A stretch of DNA of 64,000 nt from Prostheceraeus crozeri. Its lineage: Eukaryota; Platyhelminthes; Polycladida; Euryleptidae. The notes below the pieces were generated by a model. That model was not told where the DNA came from. It was given only the letters and a program-made list of their open reading frames with translations, and did not search any database. Position 1 is the first letter of the stretch; each line of letters opens with the position of its first letter. Where the stretch lies: the NCBI GenBank assembly GCA_907163375.1, contig CAJQUW010016954.1, positions 1 through 64,000 on the forward strand, given 5' to 3'. This document shows, in pieces, positions 30,964-43,830 of this stretch. The translations under genes were made by a program, and so were the position numbers.

Positions 30964-31450
30964 ATATTGATTTTTCATCTCACCAAGTCTTGTTTATGTT
31001 GTCTCCTTGTTACATTGATGGCAGCTGGTCTGCTTCTGTCAAAAGCACAGCTTGTCAAAAGTTTGTGGCTTCTGTCAGAAAGCCTAAATATAGCCCACAA
31101 AGCTGTAATATAGCCTACGCTTTAACGCTACAACGCTAGACGCTTTATAGCTACAACGCCTCAAGAAACCGACAGGTATGTTTTATGTAAAAAAACAACA
31201 GTGAGTATATTTCGCTTTATAACCAACTCTCAGTAAGCTTTATCGGCATTATTTGAACGAGTATTGAATGAAGTTGCTGATTCAAAATATTTGGAACATA
31301 AAATGGGAATCAGCGTTGTAGGCTATAAAGGCTTTCTGACAGAGACCACAAGCTTTTGACAAGCTGTGCTTTTAACAGAAGCAGACAAGCTGTCATCAAT
31401 ATATCAAGGAGACAACATAAACAAGACTTGATGAGATGAAAAATCAATAT
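30964..31450. mobile_element. Inverted-repeat MITE with ~130-bp arms
   Basis: The left arm (about 30,964-31,095) and right arm (about 31,320-31,450) are imperfect inverted copies, from ATATTGATTTTTCATCTCA inward through AGCACAGCTTGTCAAAAG to a GGCT-ATA end. There is no coding capacity. A clear target duplication was not found. Confidence 0.7.
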
Positions 31451-31989
31451 AAAAAGTGACTGTGATTGGCTATTATACTTCAAAATTGCTGAATCATAAA
31501 ATCATTACTTCATTCGCATTGTCTCATGAAGAGAGGTAAACATGTGCAGTCCCTGCTCCGGAGCGCAATACCACTTTCCCGGAGCGCGGAGTGCAAAAAT
31601 GTAAAAATCGGAGGGCGGAGCACAAGATAAAGATTGTCGTGTGATAAAGATTAAAAATGATAAACACAATAGGTGCGACGTTCCATAATTCTCTTTCTGC
31701 ATCAATGAAACAAACTCCAAGGATTGTGCGAAGACTTACTGCGACAAAATGCTCTGGTTATATCGGATGAGACCACGGTCGTCAAGTGACGACAACTGTA
31801 TCTCATGGTCTCTGTCATTGACCAAAAATTGAATGTCAAGTAAAATTAAGCCTCTAATATATTCAATTGGTATCTCTCATAGATATCAGATATATTTCGA
31901 GCTTCTTACCTGGAAATTACCTCTAACAACGCGAAGATACACCAAGAATGATTATATTCTGTAGCGGTCAGTTTCTGTAATTTACATGT

Positions 31990-34177
31990 CCCCGGGTCAT
32001 TCCACGACGATTCACCCAGTGGCACATGGCACTTACCATTTGATTTCACTCATTCATGGATATATGTTTGTCATGCAATAGAAAACACCAAATCTGAAAT
32101 ATTAGCTTCCAATTTTCAATATAGCGGGATCTAGAGCTATTTTTAGAAATTTGATTTTTTTTCCCAAAATTGGAAAATTTGAATTTTCACGCAGTTGTAA
32201 CTTTTTTCTGTAGATTCGTTACTCAACCAAACTTTGCATGCAGCATCAGCTCGGTATAAAGGAATTCTTGCATGAATTTCTATGGGTAACTGGCATGTAG
32301 AACGGATCTACAAGGCGGTGAAGAAACAGTGTCCACGGAAAAAACACAAGAAATTTAAACTAATATCACGACTTTCTATATTCTTGTTACCCGTAGTAAC
32401 CATAATAATTGTGGTGCTGTATATCAGTGTGGTTCACAGCTGTGATCTTAAGCGGCAACCAGAATAAAGAAAGCTACACCGGGCGTTCAAAAAAATTGAT
32501 TTTTCAAAAAAAGCAGAAAATGACTGTTTTCAGGCTGGGCTAGCTTTTTTCTATATGCCAGTTTTCACTTCAAATTAATACTGAAACTCAGAAACATGCT
32601 CAACTACTTGTAGAAGAAATTTGATCAGGTACACGATAGCTGAAGTGGTATAAATTGGCCAATTTTGATTTTGCACATTTTTTCAGTATATGATGTCAAC
32701 ATTAAATAAGTAGTATCGAGAAGTAAGTAGCACAAAAGTACTTGAAAACGTTAAGTTGTTTGCATTAAGAAATTATTCCCTTTGATAAATATTACATATG
32801 AAACTTTGATATATTGCAATAGAGCAAAATATGACTTTCCATATATATCCATGAATGAGTGAAATCAAATGGTAAGTGCCATGTGCCACTGGGTGAATCG
32901 TCGTGGAATGACCCAGTGGTCGGGCCGGAGATTTTTCCATCTTTTTCGCAGTTCTACACAATTTTCGCAGGTCTACTAATGCCAGCAAATTATAGCATCA
33001 TATTTCATGATTATGAAGAGTAAAACACCGCTCTCATCAAAACTTGACCAACGCACAACATCTGTCGGGAGAAACTGATTTTTCAAAATGTCTTGTACGA
33101 TCTCCGCAACCAAGTGCTTTCTTGTAATAAGACAGATTTTTCGAAAGTAACTACGTTCCGTCATTAATGACTCACCAAAGATTTTTCGCAAATATCTGAT
33201 TACATAAACTCGCTACTACTGCCATATATTGTTTTTTTAGGAGCCATTTTGTTAATACTAACCTACCTGAATTATGAAACTAGCATTTTGTCACCGAATC
33301 CATCTTATCAACTAGTACATATGTGATGTAGCAAATATAGCCAAAAGTCACTAACCTTACAACTAAACCACTAACAAAAATTCTTGTTATTGCATGTCGT
33401 TTAAGTTTATGATCGTTTAAGTTATGATCCGCTCCAGTTTGTAACAGGCGCTGACGCAGGAAGGTCACAACAAAAGGAAATAAACCAATCAGCATTTGAC
33501 AGAAAGTAGAAGTCCTCATCAAAAGAAAACAAGTAATAATTACGGATCGAAAGAGAAAAAACGGATGAGGCAGAAATTTAGCAGTGCGGAAATCTTAACT
33601 TGTAAAGATGCAGCAATCCTGTAAATGAAAACCTTGAGCATGATGTCTCTGAGTATGATATTCTCTTTCCATTGACTCTCTCCTGCTCCTCACGCAGCTG
33701 GCTTGCTTGGTCCATTAATTAATAATGCACTGATATTTCCCATCAATTCTCTGCGTCTCGGAATGCATCGAGCTTGAGGGTGTAGGTCCATCCCAAATTT
33801 CCTGGCACGTGGAGGAACTGAAGTCGATCAGTGGCGACTGCACAAGCATCAGATTTTGACATCTGTTTGCAGGAAATTGCAAGAATAATTGGTAGCCGAA
33901 TTAATCTTATGATCACATTATTTCTGCAACAGACGAAGGTCTTAGACCGAAAACTTGTGTGCCAATGAATCCATCCTGATTCATTGGCCTTTTCCATCCA
34001 GTAAGCTTAGACCAGTATTTATTCTGCTAGACAACAGGTCCATTTAAATGTAAGAATTACAAAGTTTCAATTTTTCGCAGGATCAGGTCAATTTTTTTCG
34101 CAGCGAGCTAACTTTTTTTAACATTTTCGCAGTGCGAAAATTTTTGCAGCTGGCCCGACCACTGGAATGACACCCTG
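31990..34177. mobile_element. Inverted-repeat element split near its right end by a hAT
   Basis: The left arm (about 31,990-32,066) and right arm (32,842-32,913, resuming after 34,164) are inverted copies about 75 bp long, including GACGATTCACCCAGTGGC and its partner. The right terminus reads GGAATGACACCCTG only when the inserted hAT (32,914-34,164) is left out. Without the insert the element is about 930 bp and has no coding region. Class unknown. Confidence 0.7.
32914..34164. mobile_element. Non-autonomous hAT nested in the element end
   Basis: Ends CAGTGGTCGGGCC and GGCCCGACCACTG are perfect inverted repeats. Flanking 8-mers GAATGACC (32,906-32,913) and GAATGACA (34,165-34,172) match at 7 of 8 bases. 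The subterminal word TTTTCGCAG recurs at both ends (about 32,945, 32,965, 34,073, 34,096, 34,125), the kind of cluster hAT transposases bind. There is no transposase. Confidence 0.8.
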
Positions 34178-34179
34178 TA

Positions 34180-36640
34180 TTTAGGAGAAATCGTAAAAAT
34201 ATACATTCTTGCCGCCTAGTATACTGTATATCAATGGGCTCATTGCTTCAACGAAATCATTGTATTAGTGCATGACAACGTTCAATAGAATCGCAGAGGG
34301 ACTAAAAGTTTATTCGTTAAATGACGACCGTGGACTCAAATGAGTTTTAATGATGCCTATGATTTTGTGATAATTAAAGAGAGATAGCAAAATTCAAGAT
34401 CGCCGATATTTTGGTTTACAAGTCACGGTTTAAGTGGTGGTGTTCGACAGTCAACAACATGTCTAGACTAGTTACATTTTTGATGTATAGCATCAGCGCT
34501 TGACCTCTCATGAAACCGATGGTGACATTAGCTCACACTCATTAATTAGCTAATGAATATGATCAAATCCAAAAATTCACGTTTGCCCTTCAATCAGTCA
34601 GTTTTTCTGTAATTTCTTAGAAGACGCCTGAATGATCAAAAGATAAGTACTTAGCGAGGATTGACTTACGGCAACAAGTGTTCGAAATTTAGCCCTCTAC
34701 AGATTTATCATGTTCACTGGTTTTGTAAAATTACTTGGCTGAGCCGTTGGTGAACAATATGCACAAGATCGTCAATGATAGTGCATACGCCTTAGTCTGC
34801 TATCGCATGTCACTACTTGGGCGATGAACTATTGTTGTATGGCCGTTTTCAGGTAAAACTAAGTCCTGTGTACATTGCGTCCTTGTTATATTGATTGTTG
34901 TCAATGAGCTTTTCTACTATACGAAAAAACGATATAAATAAGTTTTACTTTCTGTCTGGTGTCCCGATGATAACGGCGCTCCGTTGAAACATGCATATGG
35001 TTAAGGCATGGCTTGCAATCAAATCAGTTGTAGTATTGGTACTTACCTAATAGTCGCATTTTGTAAGAATGTGCACTAAGTTTTTGCAAATGCTTCAAAA
35101 ATGCATAACTTTTGAGCTACTTTGGGATTGCAGAGCTCAAGACCACACAAGCATCCCTATTTACACGTTTTTTGAATCATCACTTTTGTGTGTGAAGGGT
35201 TGCGAGTACCAACGAGATCGATTAAGGATGAGCAATTCTTGATCAGCTTTGCAGAGCAGATATGCCGACCACTTGTTGTTTAGTTTGTAGTCAACCTGAA
35301 CGTAACCGATGATAATAACCACTATCACGCAGCTCATACATGTGTGTGAGGTGACGCAGTTAGCCATCTCTGTCGAACAGTGGCTGTTTTAGATTTCTTT
35401 TGGCAAGCTTGAACTCGTTTAATTATTTTGCCATATAGAAGACTGTTTATTCAGTAACCGCCTCTATCATACATAATCAAAAATGCTTTCGGAAATCAAA
35501 GTCAGATAATTCAGTAAAGAGCTTTATTTGGTGTTCAAATACAAAACATTGTTCGTAAGGTTTAAGTTAAAGATCGCTGCTGCCTCCACCTTTACCCTTT
35601 GTTTCCCGGAACGGTATATCCTTCGGCCCGAACTGAAAGAAGAGTCAAATCATTTAAATTTAAGTCAACTTCAGAATTACTGCTTGCGAGTCAAAACATC
35701 AAAAGCATAGAATATCCGGAACACTCCTAGTCGTAATTGCAAGCAGATAATGTCCGGGTCTGTTACGAGATACGTCGAACAGTGATAATAGAAAAGTGAT
35801 ACTATCATTTGCCTCAAAGTACGATTGGACAGAACAGTGCGCTAGACCGAAGGCGACAAATGCGAACAAAAAAGGTTGCAAAAATGAAAAACCGACAGAC
35901 ATATTCTAGTCAGGAACTACACTTGATTGCTCACACCGTTTAGGATATCTTAATTAACAACAATGAAATTAGATAAACGACAGATCAAATTGCCGGCTCT
36001 TCGTAACCAAATTTCCATTTTTACATGTCAATGTATCAATCAAAATTTCAGAGTTTTCCACTATCGTCTCTAGCCATATTCCAAGGTTTTCAGTCCAAAC
36101 TTTGATATTTTATCAATTTTAAGGCTTATATTCAGATATAATATACATGCAATTATGCGTGAAGTATCATTCATGCGTTATCTAGTCATGATCACCATTG
36201 GCAAATATTCGAGTCTATGACTCACCAACAGGGTTTTAAAAAAACATGTTCCTCAAAACATAACGTCTTTTGTTTCTATATTCCAGCATTTTGATTCGTT
36301 TCTTTTCAATTATAATAGCTTCTTAAATGTGTCTGCAACCTCAAAAGCTGTTTAAATGGGTGAAATAAAGCACCTGCAATGTCGATAACAGGATTCGCAA
36401 GTTAACTTTATTTGTTGACAACTGCATAATTCAACATTCTACACTTTCCATCTCGTCTCTCTAGTAAACTATGGATAGACAGTAGAATTACTGCTTCACT
36501 TGCCTATGCTCTCGATTTGAATAAAACATCATCAATGTGTCTTAATGGACTATTAGATACCGGTACTAGATTGGCAAACAACTCACCAATTACTGGGATC
36601 TCAGTTAACATACCGTATTCAAAAGCATGTTTAAGAGAAC
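34180..36640. other. Intergenic; nothing recognised
   Basis: No gene, RNA or bounded repeat is visible. Confidence 0.45.
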
Positions 36641-36652
36641 TGCTTCTTAAGT

Positions 36653-36934
36653 ATGTCTAGGGCTCTGCGCGGTGCACCGAAATGTGCGAATTTCGATAAA
36701 ATTGATAATTCAATGGTGATATCATTCGGAACCGATTTCACCGTTCACCGCCAACACATAAACAATTCAAATATCTCTGTGTTGTATGTTAGCAAGCACA
36801 TCAGAGAGTGTTGCAGCAATCAAGAAATGAAGTTTGAAGCTGCGCCTGTATTTCAGTTGTCAGACAGAGCTCATAGGGAGGCAAAAGAGAGATATTTCAT
36901 ATTGAAATTCAAACCTCCCTTAAACTGTCTATGA
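36653..36934 (+). pseudogene. Possible C-terminal piece of a GIY-YIG retroelement endonuclease
   Basis: The 93-codon frame ends AHREAKERYFILKFKPPLN. That resembles the end of GIY-YIG endonuclease domains in Penelope-like elements (REA-x-x-YFI-x-KFKP-x-LN). The upstream part (VSKHIRECC) also fits weakly. The match is short; it could be chance or a host GIY-YIG protein. Confidence 0.4.
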
Positions 36935-37034
36935 GCTCATTTTATTTTATTCATTTGCGTCTGTTATGAAGTGGCAACCATCAATAAACCACAGAAACCG
37001 GTTACGCAAAGACGTGTTTTCGATTTCATCGCCT

Positions 37035-37090
37035 TATCTTTTTATATATATATATATATTTGAACGTCTCCGTTTAATTATATATATTGA
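37035..37090. repeat. TA-rich microsatellite
   Basis: A TATATATATATATATA run lies near 37,042-37,060, inside an AT-only stretch. Confidence 0.7.
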
Positions 37091-37439
37091 TTTATATTTT
37101 TCGATCTATTTATGAAAATAGCTCAATCAAGATAAATTAATTTTTGTTATTGCAACTGCAGCACGTCATCAGGCAAGATAAGGTGATATAAGTATTACAA
37201 AACATTATTCAGAAATTTTGATGAAAATAAAAATATAGCTATCCTAATTACACTTAAATGTTGACGAACGTCAACATACATATTATCAAAATCGATATGG
37301 CGATTGATGGAATTATTGTTAGAATACCATGCTTCCATAAACAGTCGTCCATGGCGATGTTGAGATGTATCCAAACTTATGGTCTGTTTTCAGTTGAAAT
37401 TATGACCTGTATCTTGAATATGTGTTGAAATTTGCGATC

Positions 37440-37560
37440 TTGGATCAATTCTTCGTGCTGCCAGATGTGTTTATGAATGCGAGTTTTAAGTTGTTTACTT
37501 GTCTGTCCAATGTATTCTGAATTGCATTTTGACATGGTATTTTATATATTGCGTTGCATT
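37440..37560 (-). pseudogene. Penelope-like GIY-YIG endonuclease fragment
   Basis: On the minus strand one frame reads KCNSEYIGQTSKQLKTRIHK, the YIG block of the GIY-YIG endonuclease of Penelope-like retroelements, with the Arg further along. Just upstream, in another frame, is AIYKIPCQ, which carries the IY-x-IPC part. The piece is decayed. It lies downstream of the NAA10 exons, on the same strand. Confidence 0.55.
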
Positions 37561-38053
37561 TATCGAAGTTTGATTTCTTACGCTTTGGGTTATCATCTCG
37601 CACTTAACACAATTCAGTTCCACATATTTACGGTAAGTCAAGAAACTGGAGACAATTGACAAATATTATGAAACCGCATTACCAGAGGATGTTGTGAAAT
37701 ATCCCTGCTTCTTACATGAAGAATTCCTATGGGCAAAGCTGAGAGAATCGATTATTCAGTTCTTCTAATGGGATATGACGACTGCTGTTGCCAGGAGACG
37801 GGATAAGCATTTAGTGTTTTCATTTCAGTCTTCCGGATCAGTCGAATAGAATGAAACAAGCATCAAATAAAGGAGATGTATTGAATGACTTTATCTTCAT
37901 CCATCATCTTATCATTTGAAATGTCATGCAATAATGAAATGAGTCCCCGCTATTTGCCTACGCCGAAAAATCAATAATAGAAGAAAATATCAAATTTGAT
38001 ATCGATCGTTGTGTCTACGATAAGACTTCGATAATATTGAGATAGTGTCTCAC

Positions 38054-38138
38054 CTTTTCCCAGAATTCGTTCAAATCTCTCTTCATGGCATATGCATCTT
38101 CTCCATCCGCGTAATACTTGGGTTCTATGTCGCTGATC
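38054..38138 (-). CDS. NAA10: NAA10 exon: end of the acetyltransferase domain
   Basis: This 85-nt exon encodes ISDIEPKYYADGEDAYAMKR followed by DLNEFWEK. It matches the conserved end of the GNAT domain of N-alpha-acetyltransferase 10, in which YYADGEDAYAMKRDL is nearly invariant. The acceptor TTGTTATAG|GAT joins the previous exon in phase 2, restoring Val. The frame runs on to a stop at 38,015, but AAAAG|GTGAGA is a good donor, so I expect a further exon with the acidic C-terminal tail. I could not find it. NAA10 is the catalytic subunit of the NatA complex on ribosomes, acetylating Ser, Ala, Thr and similar N-termini. Confidence 0.85.
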
Positions 38139-40192
38139 CTATAACAAAAATTATGAATTGGTAGAAGTTTCTCAATGAATACCCGAAAATCAATCGTAAG
38201 AAATTGCAACTTCATTGCCATGTAGAATGAAATGTAGCATTAACGAAACTCAAGCTATTGCTTTGTGGGAATCATGGATTGAGAAATTAATACATTACTT
38301 TGCTTTCGAAAACTTTCTATCAAATTGAGTTCTCTCTAGATCTCAATTTCAGACTTATTCAACGATCGGATACATTGACTCATTCAAACCAATATAATGA
38401 ATAGCTTTTTCAGAAACAGCGCGAGTGAAATTTCGGCAAGTTAAAGAAAACTGATAAAGTCATTGCTAGCTGTGACATGCTCTAAAACAAACAAAATGAA
38501 TTTATAGTTAACTCCATCATGTGAGTTTAAACCAAAGATCGGCCATGATAAAATGATATCATTTTAAATCATTTTATTTTTGAAAAATAACATAAAATGA
38601 TATCATGAAAAATTTTTGTTCTATTATATTTTCTAACCATAGATTCTTCGCATTTTGTATTGAAGAAAATTGAGTCTCTTTCGTTTGTTCTATCCATGTC
38701 CTTCCCCACTGGTTGATTCATGTAGCGAAAAGCAACAGGCTATTGTCTGTCAGTCCGTCTATCACACAGATTGTCAAACAATGCTAGTTTAAAAACACTA
38801 TTTTGAATTTGTTTCCTCCGACTTGTCGTGGTTTCTATAATACGAGTATAATATAAGCTAGTGAATAATATATAAACGTAAATTGTTAGTAACGAAGCTT
38901 TGAAATTTGGAAATACGAGCACGGTCAAAGCTCGACATTTCGGACTTGGATAATTAAGATTCCGGTTAATAAAAACGGCCGTTTTCTGGGATCAGCTCTA
39001 CATGCACTGTGTATATCTCATATACTCGTATTGCTTGTTACCTCAGACTTCCACTGGGCTTATGATTGAACATTGAACTCGTAAATAACTGTCTTGATGT
39101 TTTTAAGTCTTGACTGTAATCTAAATATTTTTACCTTTTTTTCGTACTTTAGATACTGTTGGCCTAACCAACTGCATTTTGTAGGCATATTTGTAATTCG
39201 AGTGCATAAAGCTCAAGTCGAAACTTGCGATGTCTAGTCCGTAGGCCATATTTGATATACAAGAAGCTTTGTATGACTACGAGTAAACTGCTTTATTCGG
39301 CCTTCCATTATTTGGAATATATCGATGCTGTATGCACTCTAATTTTAACTTCATTGCTAAGAGAAGTAATAGTAGCATGCTAGCAGTATGACCAGATCCA
39401 TTTACGGTGCAGGCCTACGTAAATTTCACAAAAAATGGTATATTTTCATTATAAAAAAGTAAAAGGATATCATTGCCGATCATAGGTATTAACAAATTGT
39501 TCACCGTCGATTGCTTACGTGTATGGGAACTAGATTCTTCTTTCTTGATGTTCAGGATACCATATGAAAAAATTATCCACATGATATGCTTCAGTTGAGA
39601 AAACTTTAATCAAAATTTTCATTACTTTGGGCCGAATGCACACTTGTGCAGCCTAGTCATGATTATGAATTCAGGTAGCTAGTCATGACTAAAATATGCT
39701 CATAGGAGCTTGAGATGCTTATTTTTCATCATAAGGGATCGTCCATTTACATGGCGCACCCAATCAGGGTTGGGATGGGTGCTGGATGAACTGCGCACGT
39801 TTGCATACAGGAGGGAGCAAGACCAATAATGAGTGCGCACTTAATTCGTAATTCATACTAAAACAACACCGTTTTGAAAATGTGTTTTTTGCCTAGCGCA
39901 ATTAGTGAAAACATCATAGGAAAGTTATAGGGAAGTCATCTCACAAAGAGTTAAACATCTTGCTGAGAATGACAGTAATCATTGCTATATAAGCTGATGA
40001 TGAAAATCGGAAATAAGCAGGTCCTTCCTTAATGTTTTAGTCTCTATGTGAAAAGAAAACTTTGGCGGACACAAGTATTTCGCTCTCGAAGCTTGGTAAC
40101 TCACGAATGAAAGAATAGCGCAATCCGAATTCGTGAAAACTTTATTGTCAGCTCTCGAGCAATGGTTGATGACGATGCACGGGAGGTGATAA

Positions 40193-40378
40193 GTTATCTT
40201 CATTTTTCAAACATGAAGTGAAAGCACTCGGCTTTGTCAAACCTGTGAACAAGTCCTTGCAGGACGAAACGTCAGGGTACTATCACGTTATTTTATTTTA
40301 ACCTTTACCAACAGACCAATAGACGATTATAAAAAAGAGGGAGTGCTTTCACTTTATGCTTGAAAAATGAAGATAATC
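40193..40378. repeat. ~185-bp inverted-repeat element
   Basis: Arms of about 36 bp (AAGTTATCTTCATTTTTCAA... at 40,191-40,230 and its inverted partner at 40,341-40,376) enclose about 110 bp. The word CTCGAGCAATG occurs to the left (about 40,154) and directly right (about 40,378) of the structure, in direct orientation. Confidence 0.6.
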
Positions 40379-41401
40379 TCGAGCAATGTTTTCATGTTCG
40401 CGGCAAATAATTAACTTGCGGGCCAAGTAGCTATTTTTTCAATTGCAAATCGATAAAAACGGATCACCGCATCTATCAATTCATAAGTGTACGCAAGAGA
40501 ATCTGTAAAACTCATCAAGGATGAAGCATTGTTTGTTTCAGAGGAAATCCCAGGGCCCGATATTGGCAAACAAAAAGTAATTTTGAAGTCCCGAATACTT
40601 TCGGTTTCCTCCGAGTATCATATTCAGATAGAGTAACATATGCAGAAAACTTTTCATTCGGACACAAACAAAGGAGGAAGCATACATTTGAACATATCCA
40701 TAACCTTATTCGCAAATTTATCAATAAAAAAATAGCCTATGCGCATATGATTAGCAAATTCATTAAGACTTAAAAAATGAAAAGTAGCTATGTATAGTAA
40801 CAAATCCATGAAAAACACGTACATCTCCGATCCACATTGTACCACGTGCACAATTGTACATGTACATTTATTAGCAAACCCATCAAAAAATATCAACAAC
40901 CAAAAACTAGAATGATTAGTCATCATCGCTGTTATCATTGAACTTTCATTTTCATTTTTATTTTTTCAATGCGTGACATACAGCAATGCCAATTTTATGT
41001 CATGGAAGACAAACTACATGTACGAAATGAACAGAGTGAATTCAAATAAGAAAAAATATGAAAGCGAATTATTATTACACTACTTCCATTCCGGCGTACA
41101 GCAAACTGTGTGACTTCCCCTATTGAAAAACATGCTCTTCGTTATATATTTGTTTATGGAGTCCTGATACCACTTTGTGTAGTGCTGATATTTCTCCTGT
41201 TTCAATTGAGTATCTCTATGATTCCTGTTAATTGGCACTACTAAGGAACTTACGTTGTCTGCGAACTTTATTATAACAGTACTTTCATTATTTGAATCAT
41301 GACATCCTAAATGAGCCGCGAATAAAAATTAGCATTTAGCTGATGCTCTCATTCCCACCCAAGAAAGAAAAAAATATTTCATTGTGTCACTGCATTTTAC
41401 T

Positions 41402-41603
41402 ACGGCGGACTAACGTGTTCGTCATGGTTTGCATTTTAGAAATTCCCTCAGAAAATCAGAAATTACCAAATCTTAGGACGATTTGGACTTCATCCACGAT
41501 ATCATGCAAATAAAGTCGTTTCACCTTAAGAACTGGTAATTTCTGATTTTCTGAGGGAATTTCTTAAATGCAGGCAATGACGAACACTTTTGTCCGCTGT
41601 TAT
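41402..41603. mobile_element. Short MITE with ~68-bp arms
   Basis: The left arm (about 41,404-41,470) and right arm (about 41,531-41,601) are imperfect inverted copies, running from GGCGGAC and GTTCGTCAT inward to TCAGAAATTACCA and its partner. No coding capacity. Confidence 0.7.
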
Positions 41604-41763
41604 CAAATGCGGCTAATTAATTAGGGCTTATAGGCTACAACAGAAAATGGAAATATTCCATCAACATTTGCTATAATTGACGATGGCATTTCCTTTTACA
41701 ACAATACTGTTAGTTAACAAACCGCTACTATAAATTTGAAATATCTTGCTTGAGCAAACTTAC

Positions 41764-41970
41764 ACGAAACCCAATGTGTTTTTGTACAGATGCAGAGCTG
41801 CACGATTGCTTATTCGCACGTGAAGTGAAACGTAGCGTGAGTGAAATGTTTCCACCATTGCTCGTGACGCTTGATTCATCAATTTCTGTGCCAAGCCCAG
41901 TCGACGATAAGTTCTTCTGACAGCCAAGGATGTAATGTGTCCGTGAGGCACATCTTCAGGATCCTCCTCC
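41764..41970 (-). CDS. NAA10: NAA10 exon: acetyl-CoA binding core
   Basis: The 207-nt exon encodes [39 protein letters not shown] and [20 protein letters not shown]. The RRLGLA block is the GNAT motif that binds the pyrophosphate of acetyl-CoA. Identity with vertebrate NAA10 as I remember it is high throughout. The acceptor TTTAG|GGAGG joins the previous exon to give MEED, and the donor is CGT|GTAAGT. Confidence 0.92.
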
Positions 41971-42039
41971 CTAAATAAAATGATGTTTTATTTAAGAAAT
42001 AGGATAATAATAGAAATAATGAAAAAATTCTGAGCTCAC

Positions 42040-42197
42040 ATTTTTGCCAGGACATATCCAACAATTTCTCCGTCATCGTTCTCGGCCACGTAAGATAACT
42101 GCGGCCACGATAGACCATGATAGAAGTAATACTTCATTTGGTAATTCTCTGGCAGACATTGAAGATTACAATCTTGCATGTTCATCAAATCCGATGG
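42040..42197 (-). CDS. NAA10: NAA10 exon: N-terminal part of the GNAT domain
   Basis: The 158-nt exon encodes [39 protein letters not shown] and [19 protein letters not shown] and [10 protein letters not shown] are hallmark NAA10 segments that shape the substrate pocket. The acceptor is TCTTCCACAG|CCA, phase 0, and the donor AAAAT|GTGAGC. The human protein has about seven residues before this point, so a tiny first coding exon (MNIRNAR-like) should lie upstream, above 42,197. I did not find it. The order on the minus strand, short introns here and a long one next, looks like a normal host gene. Confidence 0.9.
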
Positions 42198-43830
42198 CTG
42201 TGGAAGAAATGAATAATCTACAATAATTTTATAATGAGAATAAGTGGATGACTGTAACAACGAAGAGAACTCCATGACAGCATGAGCAGTAAGCACTAAA
42301 AATATATTTGAATTATTTAAGGAAATTGATTAATTTTTCATTCAAATAAAGTTGCCATGCAGTCAGTAATGTTCAATTTACAGGTTTATGCGAATCCCTC
42401 GTCAAACTTAATTTCTGTTAGAAGAAGGATCTCCTGCTTTTCCAATTGAGGAAATATTGAATCAATGTGACAATCGACAAGAGAATACGCATGCGTTTTT
42501 CTTCCTCTCAGGAAAGAGTTGTCTAATGCCATAAAAGTAACTAATAGATCATCATTGAGTAGTTCGATCAATGATTGTTCAACATTGATAACTCTTGTTT
42601 TTCAAACTCTAAATTTGCTTAGCTAGTATTCCGCACACAGAATTAGACAGTCAAATAGTCTTCTCTTTGATTATCAAGAAAGGAAAACTCGAAGTATCTT
42701 GTAATGCTCATCATGGCACTCAGTCGATCGAACAATAGGTCATGGAAAAACAGTCAGCCTTTTGTGACAGACAAGGGACAGCACAGGCCAGCTGAGTGAT
42801 AGGATCATATGGATCAAGTCTTGCTTGAGAAATAGGAAAATCTAGTCCGCGCCAAGCCGTTTAATGGCTCGCACTACTTCCTACACTCCTGCCTGACACG
42901 CGCAGAGAAATAATTGACTTTCGAAGATATCTGACATTGCTGACCGTCAGTGAGGACAATGTGACAATTTGAATATGTAATTCCCTAAACAATGCACTTT
43001 CATACTCTATTAACCATGAATTCGAATTCATGAATGTAGTATGTATGAGACAAATGATATCAGCAAACGAGAATTGGAAACGAAGATAAGAACTTTGCCA
43101 CTTCTCTCAACTCAAGTAATAATCTTCAATAGATATTCCCGATTAGATGCCGAATTTATTTGATAAGTGCATTATGCGAACGACATTGGTAATACTGCTT
43201 ACCTACTCTTATATTTCACTAGGTCAGAACAGAACTGATGCATCATCAGTTCTGCTCTAAAAAATTGCGGTTTTGAAATAATGAAATTAGCTCGAGAAAA
43301 ATCTCCTTATTTTCACGAATGACTAAATTTAAGTCCGAGCGAACATATTGTATTTAGAAATAAACAAAATACAGGGAAACCTACAAAAGAGGACCACCTA
43401 TGAGCACATGAAATTCGTTCAAATATTGAGGTGGTCTGTATCAAATTATTACATCATTATTTTTCAGGGCAGTACCCAAAAAGGTTTTATCATAGAGGTG
43501 GTCGAGAAGGGAGGTTTCACTGTATGCTGTATCTACATGTACGTTAATAATAATCACCAATTTTAGGCTCCGTTAAATATATGCGAATATTTATTTCGAC
43601 AATAATAGTCTGCCTGTTTCCAGACTGATGTTAAGAAATGGCTGCTGGTTGTACCAGGCACTTCAGATACACAAGTAGTGCTTAGCACAATTGCCATTAG
43701 GCAAAGAGGATGAAATTTGTGCTAGCAAGACCGACTTAGGAATTCTCCAAATTTTGCTGATGTTCTAGGTCGCAACATCCTACATTGAAAATGCATGTAC
43801 ATGTAGACGTGTAATTTAACAGACGGAAAA
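42198..43830. other. Upstream of NAA10 exons; no gene recognised
   Basis: The first NAA10 exon and its promoter may lie here. A small hairpin, AGAACAGAACTGATG with its partner CATCAGTTCTGCTCT, lies at about 43,224-43,257. Confidence 0.4.

Larger units (their letters stand above)
38139..41763 (-). other. 3.6-kb NAA10 intron with inverted-repeat elements
   Basis: Within this intron lie two hairpin-type elements (40,193-40,378 and 41,402-41,603) and AT-rich sequence. A palindromic AAATGATATCATTT motif lies near 38,552 and is repeated near 38,594. No other gene is seen. Confidence 0.6.

Noticed and set aside
32282-32467. Small frame with a membrane-like segment (LLPVVTIIIVVLYI)
   Set aside because: Short, without a promoter or context, inside an inverted-repeat element; hydrophobicity follows from AT-rich sequence.
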